A stretch of 64,000 bases of DNA from G963675935 sp963675935 (GCA_963675935.2 OY780964.2:744001-808000), one strand, 5' to 3'; counted from the stretch's first letter, positions 17,201-25,826 are shown. Numbers and translations: made by a program. The notes: generated by a model not told the origin, from the letters alone.

Positions 17201-17838
17201 CGCTCGGGCGAAAGGGCACGCTCGCGATGGGCCGCAACCAAGTCGGCGTCGATCATCGCGCGGCAATCGTCTTCGGTCAACTGCTCGATCTTGTTGACTT
17301 CGTGCGAAGTGCGGAAACCGTCGTAGAAGTGAATGAAGGGCACGCGGGCTTCAAGCGTGGCGGCCTGGGCAATCAGGGCCATGTCTTGCGCCTCTTGCAC
17401 CGAGTTCGACGCCAGCAAGGCCCAGCCGGTCGAACGGCAGGCCAAGATGTCGCTATGGTCGCCAAAAATCGACAGGGCGTGGGCGGCCACCGTTCGCGCG
17501 GTGACGTGGAAGACCGTCGAGGTCAACTCGCCGGCGATCTTGAACATGTTGGGGATCATCAGCAGGAGGCCCTGCGACGCCGTGAAGGTCGTCGTGATGG
17601 CTCCGGCCTGCAACGAGCCGTGGACCGCGCCGGCGGCGCCGGCTTCGCTCTGCATTTCGACCACGTGGGGCACGGCGCCGAAGATGTTTTTACGCCCGGC
17701 GGCGGCCCAGGCGTCGGTCAATTCGCCCAAGCCCGACGAGGGGGTGATCGGGTAAATCGCCATGACTTCGTTGCACAGGTGGGCGATATTGCCCGCTGCC
17801 TCATTGCCGTCGATAGTGACGAAGCGTCGCTTTTCCAC
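14254..17838 (-). CDS. nifJ: Pyruvate:ferredoxin (flavodoxin) oxidoreductase, single-chain
   Basis: The GTG at 17838 lies eight bases after GGAGG and gives 1194 residues, the usual length of fused homodimeric PFOR. The enzyme cleaves pyruvate with CoA to acetyl-CoA and CO2 and reduces ferredoxin or flavodoxin. Domain I shows MAIYPITPSS near residue 25; CSQCGLCSLGCPHAA (about 698) and CTGCGLCANVCPA (about 751) bind two 4Fe-4S clusters; CAGCGETPYVKLLTQFFGD (about 824) gives cysteines for the proximal cluster; GDGWAYDIGFGG (about 978) is the thiamine-diphosphate motif. An earlier ATG at 17982 overlaps repeat sequence and is unlikely. It implies fermentative or microaerobic ability. Confidence 0.96.
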   Translation of the reverse strand: MEKRRFVTIDGNEAAGNIAHLCNEVMAIYPITPSSGLGELTDAWAAAGRKNIFGAVPHVVEMQSEAGAAGAVHGSLQAGAITTTFTASQGLLLMIPNMFKIAGELTSTVFHVTARTVAAHALSIFGDHSDILACRSTGWALLASNSVQEAQDMALIAQAATLEARVPFIHFYDGFRTSHEVNKIEQLTEDDCRAMIDADLVAAHRERALSPERPKLRGTAQNPDVFFQAREACNKYYDGCAAIVQKHMDKFAKLVGRQYHLFDYVGDPNAERVIVVMGSGAGVVEETVEKLVAEGEKVGLLIVRLYRPWESKHFIAALPKTVKKIAVLDRTKEPGSAGEPLFQDVVTALFECWAAAAAGKAMPVVVSGRYGLSCKEFTPAMVAGVFVELKKNPPKSRFTIGIVDDVTHLSLDYDPHFSTEKDDVVRAMFFGLGSDGTVSANRNSVKIVGENTPLHAQGYFVYDSRKAGSVTTSHVRFSPRPIKGSYLVHRANFVACHQPQFLDRIDMLSTTAPGATFLLNSPYPTDQVWDHLPQEVQKQIIDKKLKFYAIDAYAVARETNMGVRINTIMQTCFFKLAGVIPADEAITQIKAAIKKTYGKKGGEKVINQNNAAVDAALASLFEVKYPQQVTSKVKMLPPVPATAPAFVKDVLGVIIANKGDDLPVSAMPADGTFPTATTQYEKRSIAQDIPIWDSALCSQCGLCSLGCPHAAIRMKAVDPALLAGAPAGFRSTNYRGKEFDGAKFIVQVFPEDCTGCGLCANVCPAKDKEKPKHKALDMLPMLEHHEVERANCDFFLSLPEADRSTVKADSIKGSQLLRPLFEFSGACAGCGETPYVKLLTQFFGDRMLIANATGCSSIYGGNLPCTPYAQNSEGRGPAWSNSLFEDCAEFGLGFRLGVDQQTAYALELLSRVASQVGDELVAALVNNKQETEAELAQQRVHVAELNKKLKGMNTPDAKSLLASSDYLIRKSVWSFGGDGWAYDIGFGGLDHVFSLGRDVNILVLDTEVYSNTGGQASKATFRGAVAKFAAGGKPSGKKDLGMIAMSYGNVFVGQISLGANPMHAIRTIRAAESYRGTSILIAFSHCINWGIPMVQGMEIQKDAVACGYWPLYSFDPREEAHPFKLASKKPEGAFKDFALKEARFGILARSKPEASARLLELGQADIDKRFHYYEQLAGVDRTVVAQAAAEAAKS

Positions 17839-17970
17839 GAGATGGATCCTCCACAAAAAATGGACTTGCTGCGTATGTTCCGGCTTTGCGTCCCGGCGGA
17901 CGAAATCGACCGTGAAGAATCCCATAGCGTAACGCGCCGAGGGTTCGGCCGCAAGCCAAGCGTGTTTTTT

Positions 17971-18109
17971 GTGTGCGGCCATATTTTCTGGCAGATAGGC
18001 AATTCCGTCATTCTGAGCGCAGCGAAGAATCTCGTTTTCCTCGTGGCGCGGGCGAGATTCTTCGCTGCGTTCAGAATGACCGATCTTGCCAGAAAAAAAG
18101 GCCGCACAC
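17971..18109. repeat. Palindromic repeat B2 (outer arm TGTGCGGCCATATTTTCTGG)
   Basis: The B core (GTCATTCTGAGCG...) sits inside 40-base outer arms starting GTGTGCGGCC and ending GGCCGCACAC. It is almost identical over its length to B4 (29311-29448). It lies between PFOR and the divergent FHA-phosphatase gene. Confidence 0.9.
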
Positions 18110-18136
18110 TGTTTTTTTGCATACCTCCTGGGTGGT

Positions 18137-18166
18137 TGACTCCCCCGCTGGCGATGCTTTATACTG
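18137..18166 (+). promoter_or_regulatory. Near-consensus sigma-70 promoter for the FHA-phosphatase gene
   Basis: TTGACT at 18137-18142 and TATACT at 18161-18166 are spaced by 18 bases. The -10 box is about 90 bases from the ATG at 18257, leaving a leader that contains half of an A-family palindrome. Confidence 0.65.
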
Positions 18167-18182
18167 CATGACCCAATGAAAA

Positions 18183-18209
18183 CGCGGCGAACTTTTTCGC
18201 CGGCTAAAC
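18183..18209. repeat. Half copy of palindromic repeat A (A3)
   Basis: CGCGGCGAACTTTTTCGCC followed by GGCTAAAC is one arm of the A family, with its own hairpin GGCGAA-TTTTTCGCC. It lies in the putative leader of the FHA-phosphatase mRNA. Confidence 0.75.
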
Positions 18210-18256
18210 GTATACGTTATATTTCGCTGCTTCCACGATTTGCGTCAGGTGTGTGT

Positions 18257-19945
18257 ATGGCCGTACTTCGGATGTTGCAAGGGCTGAATCCGGGAAAATT
18301 GTTTCCCTTGGAAGGACCGTCCATTGTCCTCGGACGACATCCCGCCTGCGACATTGTCCTGGAATCCGGCGCCGTCAGCCGCCAGCACGCCCGAATCCTC
18401 AATATCGACGGCGTCTACTATGTCGAGGACTTGCACAGCCGCAACGGGACGATGCTCAACGGCCGAGCGATTGCGCAGCGCCAGCCGCTGGCCGAAAACG
18501 ATCAGGTGGGCATCTGCGATCTCTTGTTCGTGTTCTACATGAACCCGCCCGAGGCCGGCGCGGCCGCCCCAGCCCGCCGCGAGCCGCTGGCCGAGGCCCT
18601 GATGTTTGACGACGATCGCCCGCTGGACAATTCGACGATCATGTCGAAGTTGAGCGTATCGAGCGGATCGACGGGCTTGCGGTTCGAGGTGAACACCGAA
18701 GCGAAGTTGAAGGCCCTGATCGATATCGGAAAAAGTTTGGGCACCGCCCTGGGGCTCGGCGAGGTGTTGCCGAAGCTGTTGGACAGCCTTTTCGCCATGT
18801 TTCTCCAAGCCGATCGCGGGTTCATCGTACTGCGCGATCCGGTGACGGGCCGGCTCGTGCCCAAGGCGATCAAACATCGCCGCCGCGACGACACCCAAAC
18901 GCTGCGCATCAGCCGCACAATCATCGGCAACGTGATGAGCGCCAAGGAGGCGGTTCTTTCGGCCGACGCCGCGGCCGACTCGCGGTTCGACATGGCCGAG
19001 AGCATCGTCGATTATCATATCCGTTCGATGATCTGCGCGCCTCTGATCGGCGGCGACGGTGAGGCGTTGGGCGTCATTCAGCTCGACGCGCTCGATCCGC
19101 GAAATCGTTTCCGGCAGGACGATCTCGACATGCTGGCGAGCGTGGCCTGCCAAGCGGCGTTCGCCGTCGAAAACGCCCAGTTGCACGAAACGGCCATGCG
19201 CAATCAGGCGTTGAAGCGCGAGTTGGCCGTGGCCCACGAGGTGCAGCGCGGCTTTTTGCCGTCATCCTCGCCGAGGATTCCCGAGTACGATTTTTTTGAC
19301 TTCTACGAACCGGCCAACCAGTTGGGCGGCGACTATTACGATTACGTCGAACTGCCCGGCGGGCGGCTCGCGGTCGTCGTGGCCGACGTGTCGGGCAAGG
19401 GCATTTCCGCCTCGCTTTTAATGGCAAAACTTTCGGCCGAAACGCGGTACTGCCTGGCCAGCGAGCCGGAGCCCGCCCAGGCGATGGGCCGGTTGAACCG
19501 CGTGTTTTGCGACAGCGCGTGGGAAGATCGTTTCGTCACCATGGTGTTGGCCGTGCTCGATCCGCGTCGGCACGAAGCGACGATTTTGAACGCCGGCCAT
19601 CTGCCGCCGCTTTGGCGTCACGGTCCGAAGTCGGTCGAAGCGGTCGGCGAGGCGGAGGGCAATCTTCCGTTGGGCGTCGAGCGCGATGTGGAATATATGC
19701 CGCATCGGCTGACGATGGCGCCGGGCGATTCGCTGCTTCTTTACACCGACGGCATCACCGAGGCGATGAACGTTGCCGGCGAGCTTTACGGCACGAGCCG
19801 GCTTCTGACGCTAACCGGCTGCGAGGCCGATCGGGTGAGCGTGTTGGGCCGGCGCATTCTCGACGACGTGAAGCGTTTCGTCGGCGCTCGGACGCAGAGC
19901 GACGACATGTGTTTGACGTGTTTGGGCAGGGTGAAGGTGGGGTGA
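18257..19945 (+). CDS. FHA-GAF-PP2C (RsbU/SpoIIE-type) phosphatase
   Basis: 562 residues from ATG 18257; the frame is open upstream, but those codons belong to the repeat-derived leader. Residues about 1-100 form an FHA domain (VLGRHPACDIVL, SRQHARIL, DLHSRNGTMLNG) that binds phosphothreonine peptides. About 145-320 is a GAF domain (LLDSLFAMFLQADRGFIVLR, MICAPLIGGDGEALGVIQLD). The C-terminal half is a PP2C phosphatase: FYEPANQLGGDYYDYVELPG, VVVADVSGKGISASLLMAKL, ILNAGHLPPLW, LLLYTDGITEAMN and SDDMCL supply the metal-binding Asp residues. Such proteins usually dephosphorylate anti-anti-sigma factors in partner-switching cascades; no partner gene is in the window. Confidence 0.93.
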   Translation: MAVLRMLQGLNPGKLFPLEGPSIVLGRHPACDIVLESGAVSRQHARILNIDGVYYVEDLHSRNGTMLNGRAIAQRQPLAENDQVGICDLLFVFYMNPPEAGAAAPARREPLAEALMFDDDRPLDNSTIMSKLSVSSGSTGLRFEVNTEAKLKALIDIGKSLGTALGLGEVLPKLLDSLFAMFLQADRGFIVLRDPVTGRLVPKAIKHRRRDDTQTLRISRTIIGNVMSAKEAVLSADAAADSRFDMAESIVDYHIRSMICAPLIGGDGEALGVIQLDALDPRNRFRQDDLDMLASVACQAAFAVENAQLHETAMRNQALKRELAVAHEVQRGFLPSSSPRIPEYDFFDFYEPANQLGGDYYDYVELPGGRLAVVVADVSGKGISASLLMAKLSAETRYCLASEPEPAQAMGRLNRVFCDSAWEDRFVTMVLAVLDPRRHEATILNAGHLPPLWRHGPKSVEAVGEAEGNLPLGVERDVEYMPHRLTMAPGDSLLLYTDGITEAMNVAGELYGTSRLLTLTGCEADRVSVLGRRILDDVKRFVGARTQSDDMCLTCLGRVKVG

Positions 19946-20058
19946 TTGCTTTAGAAATCCTGGAAGCCCGGCGGGAAGCAGCCGTATTTTCCATGATAGT
20001 TCTGCATTGCCACGCCGATCTGTTTCGTAACCGTTCACGGGTCGGTGGACGAAAAGTA

Positions 20059-20089
20059 GCAGGCACACTCCGTGTGGGCCGCTAAAAAC
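20059..20089 (+). repeat. Left terminal inverted repeat of the insertion sequence
   Basis: A 31-base end beginning GCAGGCACAC and ending GCTAAAAAC. It contains the transposase stop codon (TAG on the minus strand, 20082-20084). Confidence 0.85.
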
Positions 20090-21459
20090 TTGGTGTAAGG
20101 AATGTTTTGTTGTTCGGACAGTTTATGTTCCCTTGAAAGGCGATGGCCTGCTGAACAGGGATCGTTAAGCCGAGGTTTTCTCGGATCCACTTCCCCACCG
20201 CGGCAACCGGCACGGTGGCAAATGCTTGTTGTAGGGTGTCCGAGGTTTTGTGCGTAACCGCAGCTCCAATGTTCAGCAGTGATCCGGTCATGCCTCCCTT
20301 ACTGTGCGTTCCTTGAATACGCTTGTATTTGCCCAAGAGCGACTCCAAAACCTCACTGCAGCCCAACAGATGCCGCCCTTTTTTGACCCATCGAGATTGT
20401 TCCTTGACAAACTGCACAATCCCCGCTTGCAGGCGAAGACCGCTCGGCGTGCGCGCCAGGAGAAGCAAGCGACTTTTCAATTCCTTGGCCGCATGACAAT
20501 GATACCCTTTTTTGCGGACGTAACGGACTGCCTGTTCCGCGACGGCCAGCAGTTCGGTCCAGGCAGCCAACGCCGAACGGTACTCGCTAAGCCACCCCAG
20601 TTTCTGCCGCAGCTTCTTGCGATCGACCGTCTGCCCGGGAAGGTCTCGCGGGGCGTCCAGGTAGGCCAACGCCCGGCTTCCCCAGTTGACCAACGTGTCC
20701 AGATTCATATAGCGTGCCTTGGTTCGCAAACTGGGCGGAACCAGAAACGCCAATTCCGTCAAGGTGGTTTGTAGCTTCGTGCGGTTGGTGTGGGTGACGA
20801 AGGATTGCCACGCTGCATCGTTGTGCAACTCTCGTTTGAGCAGAATCGCCACCTTGTGCTTGATGTCAAAGACATGCGGCACCCGCCGCGCCACGGGCGA
20901 GTGCGCTCGGAACAGAGCCATGCCGCTTTTTAGTTCCGCGCCTTCGTCGCTGAGGACCGCCGCAGGCACGACGCCCATCTCCTTCCTCGTCGCTTCCAGT
21001 TGTTCTGCCACCGCGGTGGCGGTAGACTGCCGCATGGGAACCAGTCTCAGCAGCGACAAATCCTCGTGTTCCAAGGGCGCCTTTTTCCGCCGCCACGCCG
21101 AAAGCCGTACGCCGACGATCACCAAGCACTTGTGCGGCCCAAGCTGCACCGTGTGGTCCATAATCCATACCCAATCCGGGGCGGCTTTTTTCTTCCGCAG
21201 CAGTTCGAAAAGTCCCAACCGCATCAGCCACAGACGGCCCGCATTGGCGCAGGGCACCCGCACCACGCCGGTCAGGTATTTTCCCACCAATTGCAGCACG
21301 CCCGCCGCGGCGCGCTGACTGGTGGCCGCCTTCAACACCAAGTCCGCAAACAGCGAGATCATGCCCGTGCCGAATTGGTGCCCGGGCAGCGGCGTTACCT
21401 CCAGAGCCGCCGTGGCGGAGTTCGCGGAAGCCGGACAAGGCTCAGGCTCTTTTTTGTTT

Positions 21460-23464
21460 GTGCGTCAGGCATGACGCGCAGCGTCATACCTGACGCTGTC
21501 AACCGGAGAGCGAAAGCTTGCCCGGGAAGTGACTGGCCGGGTGAGAGCCCCGGTGGAGACCTTAATGACAGGAACTCCTAGCCGAAACGCAAGGGCGTCC
21601 GTCGCGAGGCGGAGTCCGAAGGAAGCGGCAGGCAAACTCCTGGCCCGAAGAACATGAATCGCATACGAGGCGTCGAACCGGTGGGCGAGAGGGCAAATAG
21701 ACTCGAAGCCCGATGTCATTCGGACCGTTGCGACGTAGATGCGGCGGGTGTATGGGAGGAAAGTCACGCGCCTTACCCTGAGAGGTCTGTCGTCCTGCCA
21801 ATGGCTAGACTCGTCGCAAGGCGGGCCGAAGGGGCGGCAGAAGTCAGCCGAGGCCATAGTAGTCGCGGGCCGGCGGCCCGCTCGATCGAGACACTCGCCC
21901 GGAAGGGGAGAAACAGCCGGGGATCGCAAGGCCGCATCGCCGCGCCGAAGGGCCGAACAGATTAGACCGAACCGACGCAGAGCATTCGATGTCTGAAAGA
22001 GATGCAGACAAGATGGCTGGAAAGCCGGAGCGCAACCGGAGGGGAGGCGTCGGAACCGCCGAGAGTACGGTCTGCGCGCATCAAGCAGGCGCGGCATGTG
22101 ATGAGCACGTCGGCGAGAAGACCTTGATGACGATGGAGGAGGTCGTATGCCGTAAGAACATGCTGGTGGCTTACCAACGGGTCGTGGGCAACCAGGGCGC
22201 TCCGGGCGTTGACGGGATTACCGTGGACGACTTGAAGCCCTTGCTTCAAGCCCGCTGGGAGGCCATTCGGGAAGAATTGCTCAGCGGAGCATATCGTCCT
22301 TCGCCGGTTCGGAAGGTAGAGATACCGAAGCCGGGCGGCAAGGGCGTGCGGATGCTGGGCATTCCGACGGTACTCGATCGACTGATTCAACAGGCCCTCA
22401 ACCAAGTGTTGCAGCGATACTTCGACCCTCGATTCTCGGACGCCAGCTTCGGCTTTCGTCCGGGCCGCAGCGCCCATCAAGCGATTGAGCGGGCACGGAA
22501 GTACATCGAGGCCGGGCATCGTTGGGTGGTAGACATGGACCTGGAGAAGTTCTTTGATCGGGTCAACCACGACATTCTGATGTCGCGGCTGGCTCGGCAC
22601 ATCGAAGACAAACGCATCCTTCGTCTGATCCGCCGCTACTTGCAGGCGGGCATGATGGAGAATGGATTGGTGACGCAACGCACGGAAGGGACGCCGCAGG
22701 GCGGCCCGCTTTCGCCGCTGCTGAGCAACATCCTGCTCGACGAGTTGGATGGCGAGCTTCAGCGGCGTGGGCACCGATTCGTCCGCTATGCCGACGATTG
22801 CAACATCTATGTGCGGTCGAAGGCGGCGGGCGAGCGCGTGTTGACATCGGTCGAGCGATTCCTGCGGGAACGCCTACGTTTGAAAGTCAATCGAGAGAAG
22901 AGTGCGGTGGACCGGCCTTGGAATCGCAAGTTCCTGGGCTACACGGTGACGCCGCATCGCCAACCGAAGCTGAAGGTGTCGCCTCAATCGGTAAGCCGAT
23001 TGAAGGAGAAACTTCGGACGATCTTCCGACGTGGCCGGGGGCGCAGCCTTCGTCGCGTACTGGAGGAACTGCGTCCAGTGCTTCGCGGTTGGGTGTCGTA
23101 CTACCGGAAATCGCAGATTCGGATCACGTTCGAGGAGTTGGACCAGTGGATTCGGCGGAAACTGCGTGCCATCCTATGGCGGCAGTGGAAGCGGAACTGG
23201 ACTCGCGCCCGCGAACTGATGCGACGCGGACTGGACCATGCCCGAGCATGGACCTCCGCGACAAACGGTCACGGACCTTGGTGGAATGCGGGCGCAAGCC
23301 ACATGAACCAAGCCGTCCCGACCCGTTATCTGCACCAGCTTGGTCTGGTGAGCCTTATTTCGGAGTCACAGCGTTTTAAGCGTTTAATCTGAACCGCCGT
23401 GTACGGAACCGTACGCACGGTCGTGTGGGAGGACGGGGGCGGCAACGCCCCCTCCTACCCGATT
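21460..23464 (+). mobile_element. Group II intron
   Basis: It begins with the group II 5' consensus GTGCG at 21460 and ends CTCCTACCCGAT near 23463, after a domain V-like hairpin from about 23391 (CCGCCGTGTACGG...CCGTACGCACGGTCG). The boundaries are confirmed by restoration of the transposase frame when 21460-23464 is removed; shifting both ends by one base gives the same joined sequence. It carries its own reverse transcriptase/maturase. Confidence 0.88.
21989..23392 (+). CDS. ltrA: Group II intron reverse transcriptase/maturase
   Basis: 467 residues. The RT fingers and palm are complete: GAPGVDGITVDDLKP, RPSPVRKVEIPKPGGKGVR, MLGIPTVLDRLIQQAL, SFGFRPGRSAHQAI, VVDMDLEKFFDRVNHD, GTPQGGPLSPLLSNILLDEL and the catalytic RYADDCNIY. 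Domain X follows (FRRGRGRSLRRVLEELRPVL, GWVSYYRKSQ). There is no obvious C-terminal HNH endonuclease. The protein promotes splicing and reverse-splicing mobility of the surrounding intron; it looks intact. The start could also be an ATG near 22124, just before MEEVVCRKNMLVAYQ. Confidence 0.95.
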   Translation: MSERDADKMAGKPERNRRGGVGTAESTVCAHQAGAACDEHVGEKTLMTMEEVVCRKNMLVAYQRVVGNQGAPGVDGITVDDLKPLLQARWEAIREELLSGAYRPSPVRKVEIPKPGGKGVRMLGIPTVLDRLIQQALNQVLQRYFDPRFSDASFGFRPGRSAHQAIERARKYIEAGHRWVVDMDLEKFFDRVNHDILMSRLARHIEDKRILRLIRRYLQAGMMENGLVTQRTEGTPQGGPLSPLLSNILLDELDGELQRRGHRFVRYADDCNIYVRSKAAGERVLTSVERFLRERLRLKVNREKSAVDRPWNRKFLGYTVTPHRQPKLKVSPQSVSRLKEKLRTIFRRGRGRSLRRVLEELRPVLRGWVSYYRKSQIRITFEELDQWIRRKLRAILWRQWKRNWTRARELMRRGLDHARAWTSATNGHGPWWNAGASHMNQAVPTRYLHQLGLVSLISESQRFKRLI

Positions 23465-23767
23465 CGGTCTTCATGCGAGATGGGGCTGCCACACTGTTTC
23501 TGGGCTTTCTCTTTCCACTTGTGCCGACTGGCTTTCAGTTCGGCAACGCGTTTTTCCAATTGCCGAATGCGCTGTTTGCGTTTCAAGGCCTTGGTCTTCC
23601 ACTGATCGCGGCTCTTCTCGAAGAACGCCAGCAACTTGTGGGGCGGGCTTGAATAACCAATGTCTTCCAAGACGGCTTTCATGAACAACTCCTTGGTACT
23701 CACAAAAACCGTAGTGGAACAAAATACGTCCTAATGACCAAGACCAGTTTTTGGCACATTCCTCCCT

Positions 23768-23798
23768 GTTTTTAGCGGCCCACACGGAGTGTGCCTGC
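23768..23798 (-). repeat. Right terminal inverted repeat of the insertion sequence
   Basis: Exact reverse complement of 20059-20089. It is followed after ten bases by the stop of the truncated HEAT-like ORF. Confidence 0.85.
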
Positions 23799-23808
23799 CA
23801 CGTGGACA

Positions 23809-24144
23809 TCATTGTCCCGGCGAATCGCCCGATGGCGGCGGCAACAGCCGCGTTTGCCCCTTCTTGTAACGCTCGGCCCGATCGAGCAGATTGGCGTCCT
23901 TGCAGAGTCGCAGCACCGCATCGAGCGCTTTGTTGAACTCGGCCTTGTTCGGCTCGCGCAGCCCGCGATGGTGCGCCAGCTCGACGACCGTCGCGCACGT
24001 CTCCTGGGCATTCTCGGGTTTGTCGAGATACGGCACGACGAAGCGGAGCGACTCGGTCGTGCGAATCGCCATCGCCCGCTTGAGCACGTAGTTCCGCTCC
24101 GCGTCGGTGGCTGTCCACAACAATGCTTTTGTCGTTGTTTTCAT
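23809..24144 (-). CDS. Short HEAT-like helical protein, probable gene fragment
   Basis: 111 residues from ATG 24144, preceded by GGAG. MKTTTKALLWTATDAERNYV, SLRFVVPYLDKPENAQETCA and DAVLRLCKDANLLDRAERYK, KKGQT are alpha-helical and resemble the C-terminal end of planctomycete HEAT-repeat proteins. The N-terminal part of such a protein lies further upstream on the same strand as a pseudogene (24475-24848), separated by two palindromic repeats, so this may be the surviving tail of one broken gene. The insertion sequence ends ten bases past its stop. Confidence 0.55.
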   Translation of the reverse strand: MKTTTKALLWTATDAERNYVLKRAMAIRTTESLRFVVPYLDKPENAQETCATVVELAHHRGLREPNKAEFNKALDAVLRLCKDANLLDRAERYKKGQTRLLPPPSGDSPGQ

Positions 24145-24215
24145 GGAATCGGCTCCGAAATTGGAACACAACTTATTGAACGAATGTCGCATAGTCCAGT
24201 TTATTGACTTTCAGA

Positions 24216-24339
24216 GTAATCGTTCACGGGCCGGGAAAACATCGTCATTCTGAGCGTAGCGAAGAATCTCGTCTGGGCCCCGATTCCACGAGAGATTCTT
24301 CGCTGCGCTCAGAATGACGGGCGCCCCGTGAATAGTTAC
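24216..24339. repeat. Palindromic repeat B3
   Basis: The B core inside outer arms GTAATCGTTCACGGG / CCCGTGAATAGTTAC, the same design as B1 with two arm mismatches. CTTTCAG occurs on both outer flanks, a possible insertion duplication. Confidence 0.88.
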
Positions 24340-24368
24340 ACTTTCAGAAGACAAATTCCGATTGCGTT

Positions 24369-24446
24369 GTTTAGCCGGCGAACTTGTTCGCCGCGGATGT
24401 TCGGCAGTTTCACCCAAAACGCGGCGAGCAAGCTCGCCGACTAAAC
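24369..24446. repeat. Palindromic repeat A4
   Basis: GTTTAGCCGGCGAAC to GCTCGCCGACTAAAC, an A-family copy placed 29 bases from B3. The two together separate the halves of the HEAT remnant. Confidence 0.85.
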
Positions 24447-24474
24447 GACGCTCGACAAAGCTCCTTCAGCACCG

Positions 24475-24848
24475 TCACGATCGGTTTGTAAAGAACGTCG
24501 CAATAGCCAGGGGCATCGGCAATTCGCGGACCGCCCTGCCCCCGGCGTCGCGCCGAGCGCCCAGCGAACCGATCACGCCGATCTTGAGCGCGCCGGCGAC
24601 CTTCGGCAGCGCGTCGCGCAATGCGGCGGCGACCTCGGACGCCTGGATGCGCTCCAAGGCATAGCGGGCCATGTGCGAATTATCCTTGTCGGCCAACACC
24701 GCCGCCAAGCGGGTTTCCAACGCTTTGCGGGCCGCATCGTCGTCGTGCGTGGCGACCACGGCGTCGTCGATGGGCTCAAGTCCTTGATCTCCTTGCCCCA
24801 GTCGTAGGTCTTCAGCGCCTCGAAAGCTTTGTCCAATTCGTTTTCCAT
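24475..24848 (-). pseudogene. Remnant of a HEAT-repeat protein gene
   Basis: From ATG 24848, MENELDKAFEALKTYDWGKE runs until a frameshift near 24780; the other frame continues VATHDDDAARKALETRLAAV, SHMARYALERIQASEVAAAL and ALKIGVIGSLGARRDAGG. Together these match the first repeats of planctomycete HEAT-repeat proteins, but the segment between LAAVL and ADKDNSHMARYAL seems to have lost a repeat, and the frame decays after GARRDAG. The rest of the protein is missing or displaced beyond repeats A4 and B3. Confidence 0.7.
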
Positions 24849-25010
24849 ATTCGTATCACCTTTACGGTCAAATTGTTTTTCGGAATCATGTGTAGTAGTT
24901 GTAGGGTAGGGCAAGCTTTGGAGCAGTCCCACCGATACCCCGGAAATATCCGTGGTGAGACCGCGCTAAAGCTTGTCCCACTCTACTAATGTTTTCCTCA
25001 GAAAGATCGT

Positions 25011-25826
25011 TCAGAGCTGCCACGGCTCGCGGCGGGCGCGATCGAGGAACCGATTCGCCTCGGCGTCGCCGGGGAATTGCTGCGAAGCGGCGTCCCACTT
25101 AAGCGAACGCTTCAACGTGTAGGCGATGACGCCCAGGTGGCACACCGTGACGGTGTTGACGGCATATTGGATGTTGCGGAACGGTTTTTCGCGGGTTTTG
25201 ACGCACTCGATGAAGTCGCCGTAGATGCCGCCCTGGCCCTTGTAGCTCGGCACGGTTTTCGGCGGAAGTTTTTTGCCCGGCGTGCTTTCGACCTTGATGT
25301 TGGGCGTATTCGGCTTGTTGCAGTAGACCAGCGTACCGTTCGGAAATATGAACGTCAGGAACTTGCCGTCCTTCTCGTCGTTGTAAACGACTTCGGTCGG
25401 CTGAAACTCGCGGAGGCCGACGGCGAAGATCGCACCGCCGAAGTGGTGCGCGCCCCAGTCGGTCATATGGCCGCCCGAATAATCGCAGTACGCTCGCCAG
25501 CAGGTGCCGCTGTTGATGTCATAGCTGCCGCTGACGCGATACGGATGGAAGGGGGCCCAGGGCGCGGGGCCGAGCCACATGTCTCAATCGAGACCCTCGG
25601 GAACCTTTTCGGCCGGCAGGTTGCATTCAAACGAGGGCCGGTCGAGGTTGACGTTGACCGACTTGATTGTGCCCAGCGAGCCGTCCCAACAAGGGTTCAT
25701 GGCGCCGCGGTAGTCATCCAACACCCGTTGGCTGCCGCCGGAAAACACGCGGCCGTAACGCCGAGCGGCCTCAACCATCAAAGGCCCCTCGCGGAGCGTG
25801 CGCGTTTTGGGCTTCTGGCACTGAAC
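25011..25826 (-). pseudogene. Gfo/Idh/MocA-family oxidoreductase, truncated and interrupted
   Basis: Homology starts at QKPKTRTLREGPLMVEAARR, after the point where the NAD-binding Rossmann domain should be, so the N-terminal third is absent. It continues GRVFSGGSQRVLDDYRG, then EGLD, an in-frame TGA at 25584-25586, and DMWLGPAPWAPFHPYR. Family members have Trp at the stop position (LDWDMWLGPAPW), so one TGG to TGA change explains it. The C-terminal domain is otherwise well preserved: MTDWGAHHFGGAIFAVG, GGIYGDFIECVKTREKPF. Such enzymes are numerous in planctomycetes and act on sugars. Confidence 0.85.

Larger units (their letters stand above)
20082..23703 (-). pseudogene. Transposase gene split by the group II intron
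   Basis: The 5' part (23465-23703) gives MSTKELFMKAVLEDIGYSSP and a coiled coil (ALKRKQRIRQLEKRVAELKA) ending GSPISHED; the 3' part (20082-21459) gives NKKEPEPCPASANSATAALE and then WVWIMDHTVQLGPHKCLVIV, VLSDEGAELKSGMALF and DIKHKVAILLKREL. Removing the intron restores a single frame of 538 residues. The Asp residues of IMDHT and LSDEGAEL and later Glu residues suggest a DDE transposase; I do not recognise the IS family. The intron lies antisense to this gene, so splicing cannot repair its mRNA. Confidence 0.82.
20059..23798. mobile_element. Insertion sequence interrupted by a group II intron
   Basis: The 31-base sequence at 20059-20089 is repeated exactly in inverted orientation at 23768-23798 (GCAGGCACACTCCGTGTGGG start). 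Between them lies one transposase gene split by a 2005-base group II intron. Without the intron the element would be 1735 bases. No clear target duplication is visible at the ends. It has landed beside a degraded HEAT-repeat gene. Confidence 0.82.

Noticed and set aside
14182..18171. A 1329-codon plus-strand open frame opposite PFOR
   Set aside because: Its residues are dominated by Arg, Ala, Gly, His and Asp, as expected from a GC-rich antisense frame; the minus strand encodes an intact PFOR with all cofactor motifs.
21465..22097. Minus-strand open frames inside the group II intron
   Set aside because: They are antisense of the structured intron RNA and of the reverse transcriptase.
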